NCBI GenBank assembly: GCA_944470555.2
Contig: OX104131.1
Coordinates: 14,438,515 to 14,502,514 of the forward strand
Direction: 5' to 3'
Source: Heterobilharzia americana
Lineage: Eukaryota > Platyhelminthes > Trematoda > Strigeidida > Schistosomatidae
Length of the DNA stretch: 64,000 nt
Shown: in pieces, positions 42,599 through 53,799 of the stretch
Layout: each line of letters starts with the position of its first letter
Position numbering within the stretch: the stretch's first letter is position 1
The notes under the pieces: model-generated
Told to the model about the DNA's origin: nothing
The model's input: only the letters and a program-made list of their open reading frames with translations
Database searches by the model: none
Translations under genes and position numbers: made by a program

Positions 42599-45127
42599 GA
42601 TGTGTGCTGTGTTTGTGAGACACGCATACAGGACCCAAGTGTGGTTATTCACCTGACCTCTCCTGACCAATCTGGTGAATCTGCAAAATTCACCCTTCGA
42701 GTTTCTGGAGATTCGATAGCTAGCTCTCGTGGTCTTGCAGGTGTAGGTATAGCATTAAGCACCAGGGCAGAAAACTCACTACTAGACTGGATCCCAGTTG
42801 ATAGTCGCCTCTGCGCTATGAGGCTGAACGGCACAGTGAGAACTAAAAGGAATAGTGAGACTCGCCGTTGTCTCTTTGTAATCTCTGCTTACGCACCCAC
42901 TGACTGTAGTTCGGATGAAGTGAAGGACGAGTTCTACCATAAACTGTCTAACCTCCTCTCGAAAGCCAAACGTTCGGACGTAGTGGTTGTTGCAGGTGAC
43001 CTCAACGCACAGGTGGGTAGACTGAGTGAGGCAGAAAGGCACTTAGGTGGCACTTTCGGAATCCCAGCTGAACGTACAGATAACGGTGATCGCCTATTAC
43101 AACTATGCTCAGATAACCGCCTATTTTTAGCCAGCACAAATTTCAGACATAAAGAAAGGCACTGTCTGACCTGGCGTCCACCGAGCTCGACTCAGCGATG
43201 GACACAGATAGACCACATTGCTATTAGTCATCGCTGGAGAGGATCGGTGGAAGACTGCCGCTCCTTCTGGAGTACGTGTTTGGACAGCGATCATGCGTTG
43301 GTCCGAGCACGTATATGCCTGCGTCTCAATGGACGTAGAAAAAATTTGGCAACAAAACCACTACGAGTTCTGCTGGACAACGAAAACACCAAAGCCGTGT
43401 TCAGTGAGAAGTTGGCTAGGCAGTTATCGGAACAAAAGACTGTCACTCATCCAGAAGAAGCTTGGTGCCATCTTCAGTCTACTGTAAAAGCAGCACTGGA
43501 GACTGTAGCCGACTCCAAGATAATGGCTAAAAAGAGCCAGTGGATATCAGCAGCTTCTTCCAAACTAATGGATGCACGTGAATGCATCCCTGCAGGCTCT
43601 GAGTACAATGAAGAGCGAGCGCAACTTAAAAATAAACTGACGAAAAGTCTGCGCAACGATCGTGAACAGTGGTGGGCAGCAAAGGCTAAAGAGATGGAAA
43701 AGGCAGCGGCGATCGGTAACAGTAGACAGTTATTTAGACTTATTAAGGAGACTGGGGGGAAATGGTCAACAACAGTTAGTGAGGTTATAGCGGAGAAGGA
43801 CGGATCGGCGATTCACTCGCAGGGAAGGCGACTGGGACGATGGGCAGAACACTTTGAGGAACAGTTTAACTGGCCTCCAGCCACCATTGCGCTGCCCGCT
43901 ATCCAGTCGGACCCTGAATGGGACATAGAGACAGGTCCCCCAACACTAGAAGAAGTTGAGAAAGCGGTAGGTAGCCTGAAACGGGGAAGGGCAGCAGGAC
44001 CAGACGGACTACCTGCTGAGGTATACAAGAATGGTGGTAGAGTTCTCTTAGTCAGGCTAACGGAAGTGTTAGCCAGTATATGGGAATCAAATACGATCCC
44101 CTCCGACTGGTCTAAGTCACTCATCATCCCAGTCTTCAAGAAAGGCGAGAAGTCCTCTTGTGATAACCACAGAGGAATCAGCCTGACAAACATAGTGTCT
44201 AAGATCCTAAGTTCTATAATTCTCCGACGCCTGAGTGGAGCTCGGGAACAGCAAGCCCGAGAAAACCAGGCAGGCTTTAGACCTGGCCGTGGATGTATCG
44301 ACCAAATATTCACACTGCGCCAGGTCCTGGAACATAGGCATGCTTACAGACGCCCGACAATAGCTGTATTTCTCGACCTGAAGGCGGCATTTGACTCCGT
44401 TGATCGAGAAGTCTTATGGCAGTGTCTGTCACTGAAAGGCGTGCCTAGTAAGTACATCACCTTATTGAAAGCTCTCTACTCGAACACTTGTGGGCATGTT
44501 AGAGCCTATGGTGAGTTGTCCAGGGAGCTATACTCATCAAGTGGTGTCCGTCAAGGATGCCCACTATCCCCATTCTTATTTAATTTTATCATAGATATTC
44601 TTATGGAGGTTTCCCTCTCGTCACCTAATTACAAAGACGTTGACCGGATCACAGGTGAATTTTCCTTAGATCTAGAATATGCAGATGACATAGTCCTGTT
44701 AGGTGAAGACGCTGACAAGATGCAGAGTCTTCTGAACACTTTGAGTGGGAATTTGAGAATGTTTGGGATGCGATTTTCACCACCCAAATGCAAATTTTTG
44801 CTCCAGGACTGGTCTTCAGCGGTACCGCGGTTAACAATAGAGAGTGAAGTGGTTGAGTGTGTTGACCACTTCACTTACCTGGGAAGTAGGATCAACTCCG
44901 GTGGGTTAGTTGCCGATGAGATTTCTGCACGGATACAAAAGGCTCGATTGGCTTTTGCCAATTTGCGCCACCTATGGCGCCGCCGTGATATTCGTTTGTC
45001 TATTAAGGGTCGCGTGTACTGCACAGCAGTCCGCTCTGTTCTACTGTATGGCTGTGAAACATGGCCATTGAAAGTGGAGAGACAAAAAGGGTTCAGGTGT
45101 TTGACCACCGTTGCCTTCGTAGTATAG
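42596..45127 (+). CDS. RTE-A endonuclease-reverse transcriptase polyprotein
   Basis: An 843-codon frame. Residues 1-220 hold most of the apurinic-type endonuclease (CCVCETRIQDPS with the metal-binding Glu, ISAYAPTD, VVAGDLNAQVGR, QIDHIAISHRWRGS, LDSDHALV with the catalytic His). After a linker the polymerase follows: AAGPDGLPAEV (about 470), SLIIPVFKKGEKSSCDNHRG (about 510), FLDLKAAFDSVDRE (about 600), SGVRQGCPLSPFLFN (about 650), LDLEYADDIVLLGED (about 700) and FTYLGSRINSGG. All catalytic residues are present. The ATG at 42,596 is inside the fold, so the true start lies upstream across a frameshift. A small scrambled stretch at 45,079-45,100 ends the frame early. Confidence 0.85.
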   Translation: MDVCCVCETRIQDPSVVIHLTSPDQSGESAKFTLRVSGDSIASSRGLAGVGIALSTRAENSLLDWIPVDSRLCAMRLNGTVRTKRNSETRRCLFVISAYAPTDCSSDEVKDEFYHKLSNLLSKAKRSDVVVVAGDLNAQVGRLSEAERHLGGTFGIPAERTDNGDRLLQLCSDNRLFLASTNFRHKERHCLTWRPPSSTQRWTQIDHIAISHRWRGSVEDCRSFWSTCLDSDHALVRARICLRLNGRRKNLATKPLRVLLDNENTKAVFSEKLARQLSEQKTVTHPEEAWCHLQSTVKAALETVADSKIMAKKSQWISAASSKLMDARECIPAGSEYNEERAQLKNKLTKSLRNDREQWWAAKAKEMEKAAAIGNSRQLFRLIKETGGKWSTTVSEVIAEKDGSAIHSQGRRLGRWAEHFEEQFNWPPATIALPAIQSDPEWDIETGPPTLEEVEKAVGSLKRGRAAGPDGLPAEVYKNGGRVLLVRLTEVLASIWESNTIPSDWSKSLIIPVFKKGEKSSCDNHRGISLTNIVSKILSSIILRRLSGAREQQARENQAGFRPGRGCIDQIFTLRQVLEHRHAYRRPTIAVFLDLKAAFDSVDREVLWQCLSLKGVPSKYITLLKALYSNTCGHVRAYGELSRELYSSSGVRQGCPLSPFLFNFIIDILMEVSLSSPNYKDVDRITGEFSLDLEYADDIVLLGEDADKMQSLLNTLSGNLRMFGMRFSPPKCKFLLQDWSSAVPRLTIESEVVECVDHFTYLGSRINSGGLVADEISARIQKARLAFANLRHLWRRRDIRLSIKGRVYCTAVRSVLLYGCETWPLKVERQKGFRCLTTVAFVV

Positions 45128-45513
45128 GACGTATTCCGTGGTGTCACCATGTGAGTAATGCAGAAGTTAGGTGTAGAGTTTTAGGGAGAAGAGGTAAGTC
45201 AGTCGACGAGGTTGTGAACCTTCATCGACTGAGATGGTTGGGACACGTACTACGTATGCCTAGTCACCGATTGCCTCGTCACACAATGTTGGCTGAGGTG
45301 GGTTCAGGCTGGAAAAAGGCCCGAGGTGGCCAGACTAAAACATGGCACCAATGTATGAAGTCTCTGACTGTTGGTTTAAGCCATGTAGGACGATGCAGAC
45401 TAGGTGGTTGGGGTCCACGGGACAAGAGGAACCAGTGGTTGGAGACCCTAGGTGATATGGCTCAGAACCGAAGTCAGTGGCGCAGATGTATACACACATT
45501 ATCCTCATCTTAA
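45061..45513 (+). pseudogene. RTE-A reverse transcriptase C-terminus (out of frame)
   Basis: It continues the polyprotein after the break near 45,080: FDHRCLRSIGRIPWCHHVSN, RLRWLGHVLRMPSHRLP and GGQTKTWHQCMKSLTVGLS, ending at the stop at 45,511-45,513. Copy A1 reads through this place without a break (VEDMRRLQVFDH), so the damage is private to this copy or is a sequence error. Confidence 0.75.
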
Positions 45514-45712
45514 CAACGCTATACCGAATCTCACTATTTTGTCACTCCTCTTTCCTTTCTTCTCGTACTTTATATTTCTTTTGACTGCATTCACTTATCT
45601 TCATCCTTCACCTCACTACCTTTTTACTTGATGTGCTGATATGAGGTGTGGCAACTCGGACCGTTACGCAGTAATGCCTGGTCCTATGTTGATAATGATG
45701 ATGATATCATAC

Positions 45713-46490
45713 AGGATAAGACGATAAGATGAAAATATGCACTCTTCAGTGCATTTGCTGTGAAAACATTTCTTTCCCGGTTTTAAAAAAAAAATCAGCA
45801 ATGAATGCCTAGAAAACAAGATTTTGGTCACCAATGGGTAACCGATGTCACTGACTAGTCCTCATTACTAGCTAAAGTCTAATGGCATATTTTGTAATAT
45901 GATCTTTTTGATGAATGCCAAAAAGCCCAGAAACTAGTTCCATTGAACTACAGTGTCGCATTTTTTAGCTTTACAAGTCAAACTTAACCCATCCATTTCG
46001 GTCAGTTGTGACCACTAAGGCTTAGATAGTTGCACTGATTACCCAATAGTGACAAATTTGGGCATCTAATCCACTCCTACAGGAGGGTCAGTTGTGCCCC
46101 AGGTAGTAGTAAAGCCTGTCTTTGGCATCAGTTTAAATCACCGAAGGTATGCCAGTTTCCTCATGGTTGCAGATGCACCTTGTTAGAGGGTTCCAACAAG
46201 CACAACACCTAGGTTGTGAAGATTATCCTACTGGATTGACTTTTTCCATATAACAACGAAGCAAGATTTAGTGAACTTCAGTAGAACCCTTCTACTGAAA
46301 GTTCTTTTTATTTGATTTATACACCAAGGTATAACACAGGTATGCAGGCTCAGATACTATACAAAATAGCCGAATGAAACAGCAATATACAGGCAAAGGA
46401 AAAATTTTTTATTCGCCAAGTGAAACCGTGATAAGGTTAATGGGATAAGAAAACTGATTATAAAATGTAAAACTGAGTCATTAACTGTAA
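45713..46490. other. Spacer, no recognised feature
   Basis: AT-rich region between the RTE-A copy and a MITE-like repeat. No supported gene. Confidence 0.45.
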
Positions 46491-46493
46491 AAA

Positions 46494-46632
46494 ATGAGTG
46501 ACTCTACAGGTCACCCTAGCAACGACTGAAATAGGTAATCAACTCTCTAAACTTCGGCTAAAAGGCTTGTTCTTTGTGAAATGAAGAAACCTAATTGGCT
46601 ATTTCAGTAGATCTTAGGTGGACTTTTATCAT
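46494..46632. repeat. MITE-like repeat, second copy
   Basis: The left arm GAGTGACTCTACAGGTCACC and CTAGCAACGACTGAAATAGG face the right arm CCTAATTGGCTATTTCAG and TCTTAGGTGGACTTTTATC. This is the same arrangement as at 38-255. A further half copy follows to about 46,770. Confidence 0.55.
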
Positions 46633-46827
46633 CGCTCCTTCAGAAGACTAGTCAAGAATCCAATATGAGGCTTTAACAGAAAGTCCGAGAAGTGATTTTA
46701 AAGGTCATCCAAAAACTTATGAAATACCCAATTTGTTTTAGTTGAGGGAAGTCAAATAAATATTGACTCAGAACCTACTCATCACTGAACTGAGATATCG
46801 GTTAATGAGATCATATTAGCCGTACAG

Positions 46828-48060
46828 TTGTGCCTGACTTCCAGTCTTCAAGTTTCAGGAAAAAAATACAGACAAACAGAAGGAGTAGCAGTTGGATCGC
46901 CAGTACCTCCAATCGTAGCAGATATGTTTATGGATAGTTGCGAAAACATGGCTTTACAAACGTTTAGTCCTGCACCAAAATATGGTGGTGATATGTGGAT
47001 GACACATTTAGTGTGTTGAAATCCGAACATACCGACAATTTCCCCACACATATAAACTCAGTAGTAGGCGCAATCCAATTCACTCATAGCGTGGACAATG
47101 AACAAGGAGAACTACCTATGTTGGATTGCATGATAAAACGAAGGACAGATGGTGGTTTGGATATGACCGTCTACAGATAAACGATACATTCCAACAGGTA
47201 TCTAGACTTCAAGTCATCTCATCCAATGTCAGTTAAGTCAGGTTTAGCCAAATGTATAAATGATACAGCTTGAAAACTGACTAGTCAGTCCAAAGACTTA
47301 AACAAGGAATTGAAACACGTGAATGAAGCACTAATACTCAATAATTATCCTCTGCAGTTTATTAAAAAAACTCATACGAACGCACAAGAAACGAAAAGAT
47401 AACGGTAACACTAGTGCGAATAATAACGACAATACGAGTAGAAAGGAGTTCACAGCCACCATTGTGTTACCTACCACATAAGGAGGGTGCATCAGAAACT
47501 TTACACAGGGTCTCCAAACAAAGCTGGAATTAGGGTGGTATTTAGGCCTTCGAACTCACTCAGAGATAAGCTTTATCGACTGGCTTAAGCGTCCGATAGA
47601 GGCAATTAGGCAAAATAATCTAACCTATCAAATCTCATGTAATGACTGTGAGGTCAATTACATATGTGGAACAAGCCGGTCGGGATCAGTCAGAATAACG
47701 GGACATAGGAATCACTAACTAAATGTAGAATGACTGATCCAAATAAGATCAGTAATCTAGGAATAACTCAGCTGTTGCAATGCATACATTAACACACAAG
47801 CACACAATAGACTGGGTGGGAGAGAGAAATTGATGACCGAATCTTTGTTCATCGAATCGGATCAACACGCAAGACAGGCAATAGAAATGACGCAACACGT
47901 GCACCGGAGATATGGGAAACTAGACTAGCAATGGGAACAAAGAATAAGATAGGAGGTGAGAGGACTATAAAAATGAGATGTGGAAAGTAGTGTGATTACA
48001 CTGATAATGGTAATGAGGTTAAATTTGTGCTCGAAACGTCACCAAGTAAATAATAATACT
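46828..48060 (+). mobile_element. Penelope-like element P3 (RT, GIY-YIG), 5'-truncated and defective
   Basis: In three frames it reads YRQTEGVAVGSPVPPIVADM (46,868-46,925), then WW-stop-YVDDTFSVLKSEH (about 46,985-47,030) with the catalytic box YVDD intact and a TGA where an Arg (CGA) is usual, then GELPMLDCMIKRRTDGGL (about 47,105-47,155). After a gap of stops the GIY-YIG endonuclease part follows (about 47,625-47,715: YQISCNDCEVNYICGTSRSG). The final codons KFVLETSPSK end at about 48,047. The catalytic YIG reads YIC, so the nuclease is damaged too. Confidence 0.75.
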
Positions 48061-48119
48061 GCATCACTGTGTGTTATAAATGAAATAAACGAATCTAATA
48101 TGGGCTGAGATGGCCTTTG

Positions 48120-48740
48120 GAAATCATGATGAGTGATTTAAGTCCATCCTAACAGCTACTGAGATGGTCAGTTACGTTCCTTCATTTTATGATAAACTAC
48201 CCTCCTGACCAGAATGCTGGAACCTGGTTGGTTAATTCAGTTGCTGCTATGTTCGCCTCTGAAGTTACTCGACTGTGTCAGTGTGATCGGAAAAACGAGT
48301 GACTTTATAGTGCCACTCTATTAGCTGATGATATAACCAGTCAAGTTTCAATATTTCGGCTGGGAAAATAGTTTTTCATGAAATGAATAAATGCAATTGG
48401 TTACTAGAATACTAGAAAGACAGGGTTCAGGATGACTTTTGAGGCTACCTTCGCAATAACTGAAAGTACAATTTGGGTCTCTCTATTTCAGTTTCAAAGG
48501 TAGTTTTTGCATGAAACAGAAAAACCTAAATGGTTTTTTAAGTAGCTATTAGTGTGGGCGTCAAAGAGACTCATTTAATACTAAACTCTATGTACCATTT
48601 GAGTGACTACCACAGTAACTACTGAAGTAACCAATCAGGTTTGTTAATTTCACTTCGAAAGTTACCTTTCTTATAAACTAAAGAACCTAACTGATCATTC
48701 CATTCGTTATCAGTGTGGCTTTTGAATTCACCCATACCCT
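48120..48740. repeat. Tandem MITE-like units, degenerate
   Basis: Three to four units of roughly 150-180 bases repeat the words GAGTGACT, ACTGAAATAACCAATCAGG, TTTCGGCTGGGAAA, TAGTTTTTCATGAAA and ATTGGTTA. They are related to 38-255 and 46,494. They are non-coding. Confidence 0.5.
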
Positions 48741-48827
48741 TTCAACTGCTTTTTGTTGAAGTATGCAAATCATAACAAAAATCGATTATCTACTTACCTA
48801 AGCGAATACTGAACCCAAATGCTCCAT

Positions 48828-51800
48828 TTATATTATTATTATTTGTCCTTGGGTTCTTAGTGAAACATAGGGCTTCAGTAACACTTCACCATTCCACTCT
48901 CTTCTCTTCAGTCTTTTCAACCTAGCTCCACCACTGCCCACAAGCTTTCATTTCCTCCTCACACAATCTCCTCCACGTCACCCTCAGCTGGGACGCCCGA
49001 CTCGTGGTTTCCCTTTCGGGTTCCACTCGACGGCCTGGCCTGACCTGGCATTTGATATCCCCAAACGGTCTTCTCAGTGTATGTCCAATCCAATCCATCT
49101 CCACTTTCTTCTGCACATTTGTTGGACGATGGGCTCTCTCTTCGTTGGTTCGTTGCCAGCCAGCCAGACCAGAGTTCCTTGTTGCTTATTCTTATTATTC
49201 TGACCATCTGATCTTCAGTGTCAGTGTCGAGTGAGCGAGTGTATACGACGGTTGTTGATGTATGTCTGCAGTTTGTTGGAGATGGTTTTCGCAACGTGCC
49301 AAGTTTCTGAACCATCACATAGAAGCACTGAGTTACTTGACTGACATTAGTGTTGAAAATCCATCCGGATGTTGTTCACGGTTTATGCTGAGTGCAGTGC
49401 AGTGCAGTATATCTGCACACTGATTTCAGGTTGATGAAGGCCTGTTTTACTTTTCCGATAGTGGCTTTGATATCCTCATCTGTTCCGCCATCTGTAGTTG
49501 AAACGATGCTGTCTAGGTTTGTGTAGGTGAAAGAGTCAACTTCGTTTAGGTTTCTCTCGTTGATGATGATTGGCGATTGGTGCTTGTTGTTGATGCTGTT
49601 GTTGGTTGGTTATCTTCATCACCTCTGTCTTCTCTACCTTCACCTTAAGGAAGTCCCGTCTTCCTTCGCTGCCTTGCCTCTTCTGTCAACTTGTTGATTT
49701 TCGTCTGTAGATCTTCGAGTTTGTGCAACATGACATTATACATAAATCATCATTGGCAAAATCCAAATCTTCTCCTACAGTCTTTTCATCGGTCCAGCTA
49801 GCGCATACACCTCCTCTTGCTCCTCACAGTGGCCTGTTGCATGATCCAGTCCAGTCAAGTCCAGTCGACCACAATCAGGAAGATCATCAGTGATAGTAGA
49901 TGGTAACCTTGTCTTACTCCTGTCTTCACTTCAAAGGCATCACTGAGCTTTCCATTGTGAATCACTTGGCATGTAGCATCATATAGTGTCTACCTGTTGA
50001 ACCAGGTTGATAAAGGTTTGTGGCACTAGAGCCGTGGTGTTGAAGCAGCCACCAAATGACTTCTCGGTAGACGCTATCGAAGGCCTTTTCAAAGTCGATG
50101 AGGTTGAGGTAAAGATCCAGTTGACTGGCATTCTGTGCTGTGTTCTATGATGGCGAGTAGAGTAGCGTTGCAATTTAATCTGCATATGATTTGTTCTTCC
50201 AGAAGCCAGTCAGCCAACCAGTCAGCTTGTTGTTCAGATGTTGTTTTGAGTCGGGGGCATTTTTCAGTCTCTCCAGGACGACGCGGCATAATATTTTGCT
50301 TGGTGTGGACAGCAGCATGATTCCGTGTCAGTTCTTGCAAAGACTTAGGTCGCCCACTCTTCTCTAGGAGTTTGACAAGGTAGCCCTTCTTCCACTCAAT
50401 CGACAGGTACCTTTCTTTCTTCCACATCCTGTACACTACTGGTGTGAGCATGTCTGCTGATGTCTCTACATCTGTTTTCAGTGTTTCAGGAGGAATTTTA
50501 TTCGGTCCTCTTGCTTTCCCGCATTTCATCAACTTTATGGCATTTAGGACTTCACTTCTGCTTTTATTAGAGGGCTTGCGTTCTTTGGTAGTTCTGTGGC
50601 TGGGCTGCTGGTGGTATTTCTTGGCGAGTTGCAGATCGTGGTGGTGATGGTCGACTCTCCCCTTCCAGATAGTAACCTGGCTATCTGATATAATGTTGTT
50701 TTGCATGCACTCTTCTTCACTTCTTTGTCCAGTGTCTTGTTTTATAGGTTGTATTCAGTTCCTATCTTCGTCGTTAATCCCTGCACTGCACTGCACTGGG
50801 TCGTCTCCTGCTTCACCATCTTCCTCTTCCTCCTCTATCAGCTCCCATGTATCCGTCGAGACCCATTCCTTTTCTTGCCGCTTCTCCTTCCTTCTTCACA
50901 CAGTTACTCAGGTTTCTTTCCACATTTCTTTCGAAGAGTTCCAGTGTTCTCCCACGCCCGACCCTTCAGGGATGTTGCTCAATGTCTCCCATTTAGTCCT
51001 CATGTCTGACGTGAAGATGTCCTTTGTAGTTTCGTCCTTCAGTTCAGTTTCTGTTTCGGGTGTTGAACTTTAACTGTGGTGTATCACCAACTTCTTTGAA
51101 GGCTTTCAACTTGATTTTGAAGGCAGGTTCCTTGCACTAGATAGTGAGTGGTGTGAACCAGCTACATCTGCTCCTTTTCTTGATCTTGTGTCTAGTAGAC
51201 ATCGTCTCCATTTTCTTCACACTGAAATGAAGTCGTTCTAATTTTTAGTGTGTTCATCAGGTGAAGTCCATGTCGCTTTGTGTATATTCCTTGTGTTTGT
51301 ACATACTGCCTCCAATCACCAAGTCAATAAATGCGCAGAAATCTGCAAACAGTTCTCCATTCTCATTCATCATTTACCGAGTGCTTCTCGACCCATGATC
51401 GGTTCTCTTCCTGTGTTGTCCGCTCTCATTTTGGTATTCATGTCACCCATTTGAATTTTGATGTCACCAATTGGAGTGGGGTCTTGTCTAGTACTGATTG
51501 CAGTTGTCTGTAGAATTCCTCCTTCTCCTCTTCACCCACATTATTTGTAGGTGCACAGCGTAACATTGTACAATTGTGAATGTCCTTCCTTTCGAGTGGA
51601 ATCTTGCTGTCATGATCCTGATCCTGATCCTGATGGTGGAGGTGGAGACTGGTTCCCACTACATGAGAGCCTTCGGTGGTCTTGGGAACATCATCATAGT
51701 CACTCGAAATCTCAGTGTGCTCGTTGTTGTTGTCTGGGTGACAATATCGGAGTAGATTATTGACCCTCCAGTTAAGAGTTTGGAGAATCCACTTCCATTC

Positions 51801-52165
51801 CATCTGCTTATCCCTTGCAGATTCCTACCACTTATATGCCATATCTTCTCATTTCTTTCTCTATCTGGGCTGCCTCGCCCGCCAGCTGCAAACATCGTAC
51901 AGACATTCCATCTTCCTATGCTTACTTTTACTTTCATCGAGAGAAGACACATCGCCGATTGGCTTTCTGAAGGCTTTCATCAACCGGCGTCATTTCGTCT
52001 CTCCGATTCCAGAGAGGATGAGGATTATTTTTATTTTTATCTCTTTTTATGCTTTGAAGTTTCTTTAGCGATTGAATTGGTGTTTTGGGGTAAGTTGCTA
52101 GCTCTATACCCAATCTTCCCTGTTTATCCGGGCTTAGGACAGTCTACTAACTAGTTAACTATGCG
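48828..52165 (-). mobile_element. RTE-B type retrotransposon copy B3, full length, decayed
   Basis: Read on the minus strand, it starts at about 52,165 with a relic of the B1 5' end (TAACTAGTTAGTAGAC against TAACTAGTAAACTAG) and contains the endonuclease (KVKVSIGRWNVCTMF at about 51,930; SRWNGSGFSKLLTGGS), the RT finger region (SEVLNAIKLMKCGKARGPN, WKKGYLVKLLEKSG at about 50,550-50,330) and the C-terminal end at 49,630-48,860. The tail is (ATT)n at 48,828-48,843. Stops and shifts are frequent in the 5' two thirds, whereas the last 790 bases are almost identical to B4. Confidence 0.75.
48922..49318 (-). pseudogene. RTE-B C-terminal frames, copy B3
   Basis: Two overlapping frames (49,318-48,959 and 49,116-48,922) carry the RT C-terminus: KLGTLRKPSPTNCRHTST, then EMDWIGHTLRRPFGDIKC and SQLRVTWRRLCEEEMKACG. 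The equivalent frames in copy B4 (35,188-34,829 and 34,986-34,792) differ by a single residue (Ser against Asn). The one-base frame switch between them is shared by both copies, so it predates their separation. Confidence 0.7.
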
Positions 52166-52497
52166 ACGTTATCCAATGGTCCAGATTTGTGTAAATGAAT
52201 TTAATAACTGAGCACTTAAAAGAATACAGGCATGATATTGGTGCTGACGAATTATTCAGAATCACCGCCAGCAGATGGTGAAATCTGAAAATTCTCATAT
52301 TTCACAACAGTCTATACAATTTCAATCTGGGAAAGAAACTTCCGTTTTAGAGAAATGATAGTTGGTTATCTTGAGTATTTTCATAATATCCCTTTCATTG
52401 CATTATAAAATCTCGTGAACTTACTCTTTTCTTCTTTGTCTGCTGTGCTTATTATTGCTGTTACTATTGGGTGATGATTGTAGGTGAAATGGAAATT

Positions 52498-52575
52498 TGG
52501 ACAGCAGCAGGATTCGATCTAGCGACCATCGGGTTTCCAGTGCGATGCTGTACCAACTGAGCTACGAGGTTCACT
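52498..52575 (-). repeat. tRNA-shaped SINE head
   Basis: The minus strand reads TAGCTCAGTTGGTACAGC (perfect A box), a plausible anticodon arm and GATCGAATCC (near-perfect B box). It resembles a tRNA closely, but acceptor pairing is weak, and the flanking CAGCAGGATTCGA and GTCCAAATTT words are shared with 59,065-59,197. A SINE head is preferred over a tRNA gene. Confidence 0.5.
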
Positions 52576-52579
52576 GCTG

Positions 52580-53560
52580 ACCAGACTTTTATTTTACTTC
52601 AATCTCTGTTAAGTCTCACTTCTTTTTTGTGGGAAGAATATCTGGAACTTATTGTCATCAGTGTTCAAATTGACCTGTACTCCCTCTTGAGATTTTGATT
52701 ACCGAAAGTTTCAGTATACCAGTATTCATTCCTCCGCTGGTTTACTGGCATGTAGGCTCTTATTAAGAAGTATTGGGGAACTCGTTAACTTTAAAGTGTT
52801 TGTCGTGTATCAATATCAGCTACAGAACCACAAGAAATCAACAGCCGTCGACAGTTCACATTTCTAACTTTTCCTAAGTCATGACATCATGCTACCGTCA
52901 CTCAATGTAGGAGATAAGTGTCTGAGTTAGTAGAGAAGATCTATATCGTACGGTGAGGACGATAATTATTCGGTATACTTTGGTCTTTGACTTTTGTTCT
53001 CCGACGTTTCATCATCGGACTAGGTGATCGCGTCATCACTTACTTCGTAAATGAATACATACCTTCATACATACATCACTTGACCATTACTTTGTATTCG
53101 AACTTCAATAAATCCATTTTTAAGCAAATTATTCACAACCAGTTGAATATCACTTAAATGCTTACTAGCAGCTAGTTTCTAGAAGGATTTCATATGAGAA
53201 ATAATGGTCTGTCAACCAAATATGATGTAAAAATCTCATACCTCACTGCAAGTTGAGAGAATTTGAAATATGAGAACCATGGAAGTGAAAGCCTGTGGTT
53301 GAATGATAACTCATCCAAAAACCTGAAACTCTTAGGTTCAACCCCATGCATAGTTATCTGAACGTACTCCTGAGGGGTTTTAAATCACGATGAAACATTT
53401 GTTTAAGTCTCAGTGGCTTATAGTATTTCCTGATGGACAATGGAACACTGAGATTTAGACTCCAGCCCTTTTGTATATATTTACAAAGGACTTGACTACT
53501 TCTAGGCCTTTCAGAAGGGAATTTCCTTCCAAGTTTGTCTCTTCAACCAATCTGTTGTTT
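52580..53560. other. Spacer, no recognised feature
   Basis: AT-rich region with no supported gene or repeat family. Confidence 0.4.
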
Positions 53561-53567
53561 ACACACA

Positions 53568-53786
53568 GGATAATGTATTTCTTTTCTTTTCTTCGAAGTA
53601 TGCTGATTGCTTGTGAATGAGTTTAAAGATCCTGAACTTCTCTGAAGAATCTGGACAACCGATATTGGACAGCATAATAGTACACAACGATTCGTTGTCT
53701 GGAATGGATTCAATACGAGTGACTTGATATATGTGAATTTCATAGATATCATATTTCATATTCCAAAGTTTCTTTTTCTTCTTCAC
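53568..53786 (-). CDS. Possible exon of an unknown minus-strand gene
   Basis: An acceptor-like TTATTAG ends at 53,787 and the open frame reads YDIYEIHIYQVTRIESIPDN, SLCTIMLSNIGCPDSSEK and FRIFKLIHKQSAYFEEKK up to a GTGTAA donor-like site. The residue composition is that of a folded domain, and a Lys-rich start replaces the acidic EEEKETLEYE of the neighbouring frame, hinting at an indel. I do not recognise a family. Phase does not connect cleanly with the exon at 56,010-56,185. Confidence 0.3.
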
Positions 53787-53799
53787 CTAATAACATAAA

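Larger units (their letters stand above)
41871..45703 (+). mobile_element. RTE-A retrotransposon copy A2, full length
   Basis: A 3.83-kb element bounded by ATATCATAC at 41,862-41,870 and 45,704-45,712 (target-site duplication). It has a GC-richer 5' part, one long endonuclease/RT frame, a 3' UTR and a short GAT-repeat tail. Compared with copy A1 (7,467-9,094) the overlapping 1.6 kb is nearly identical, so both moved recently. The layout (apurinic endonuclease, RT, microsatellite tail) fits the RTE clade, of which SR2 is the known schistosome representative. The family name is inferred. Confidence 0.85.

Noticed and set aside
48120..48740. CRISPR-like or centromeric array
   Set aside because: Units are diverged, have inverted ends related to dispersed copies, and the genome is eukaryotic. 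A degenerate MITE cluster fits better.
52498..52575. Possible functional tRNA gene on the minus strand
   Set aside because: A and B boxes are good, but the acceptor arms do not pair well and the flanks are shared with other SINE heads.
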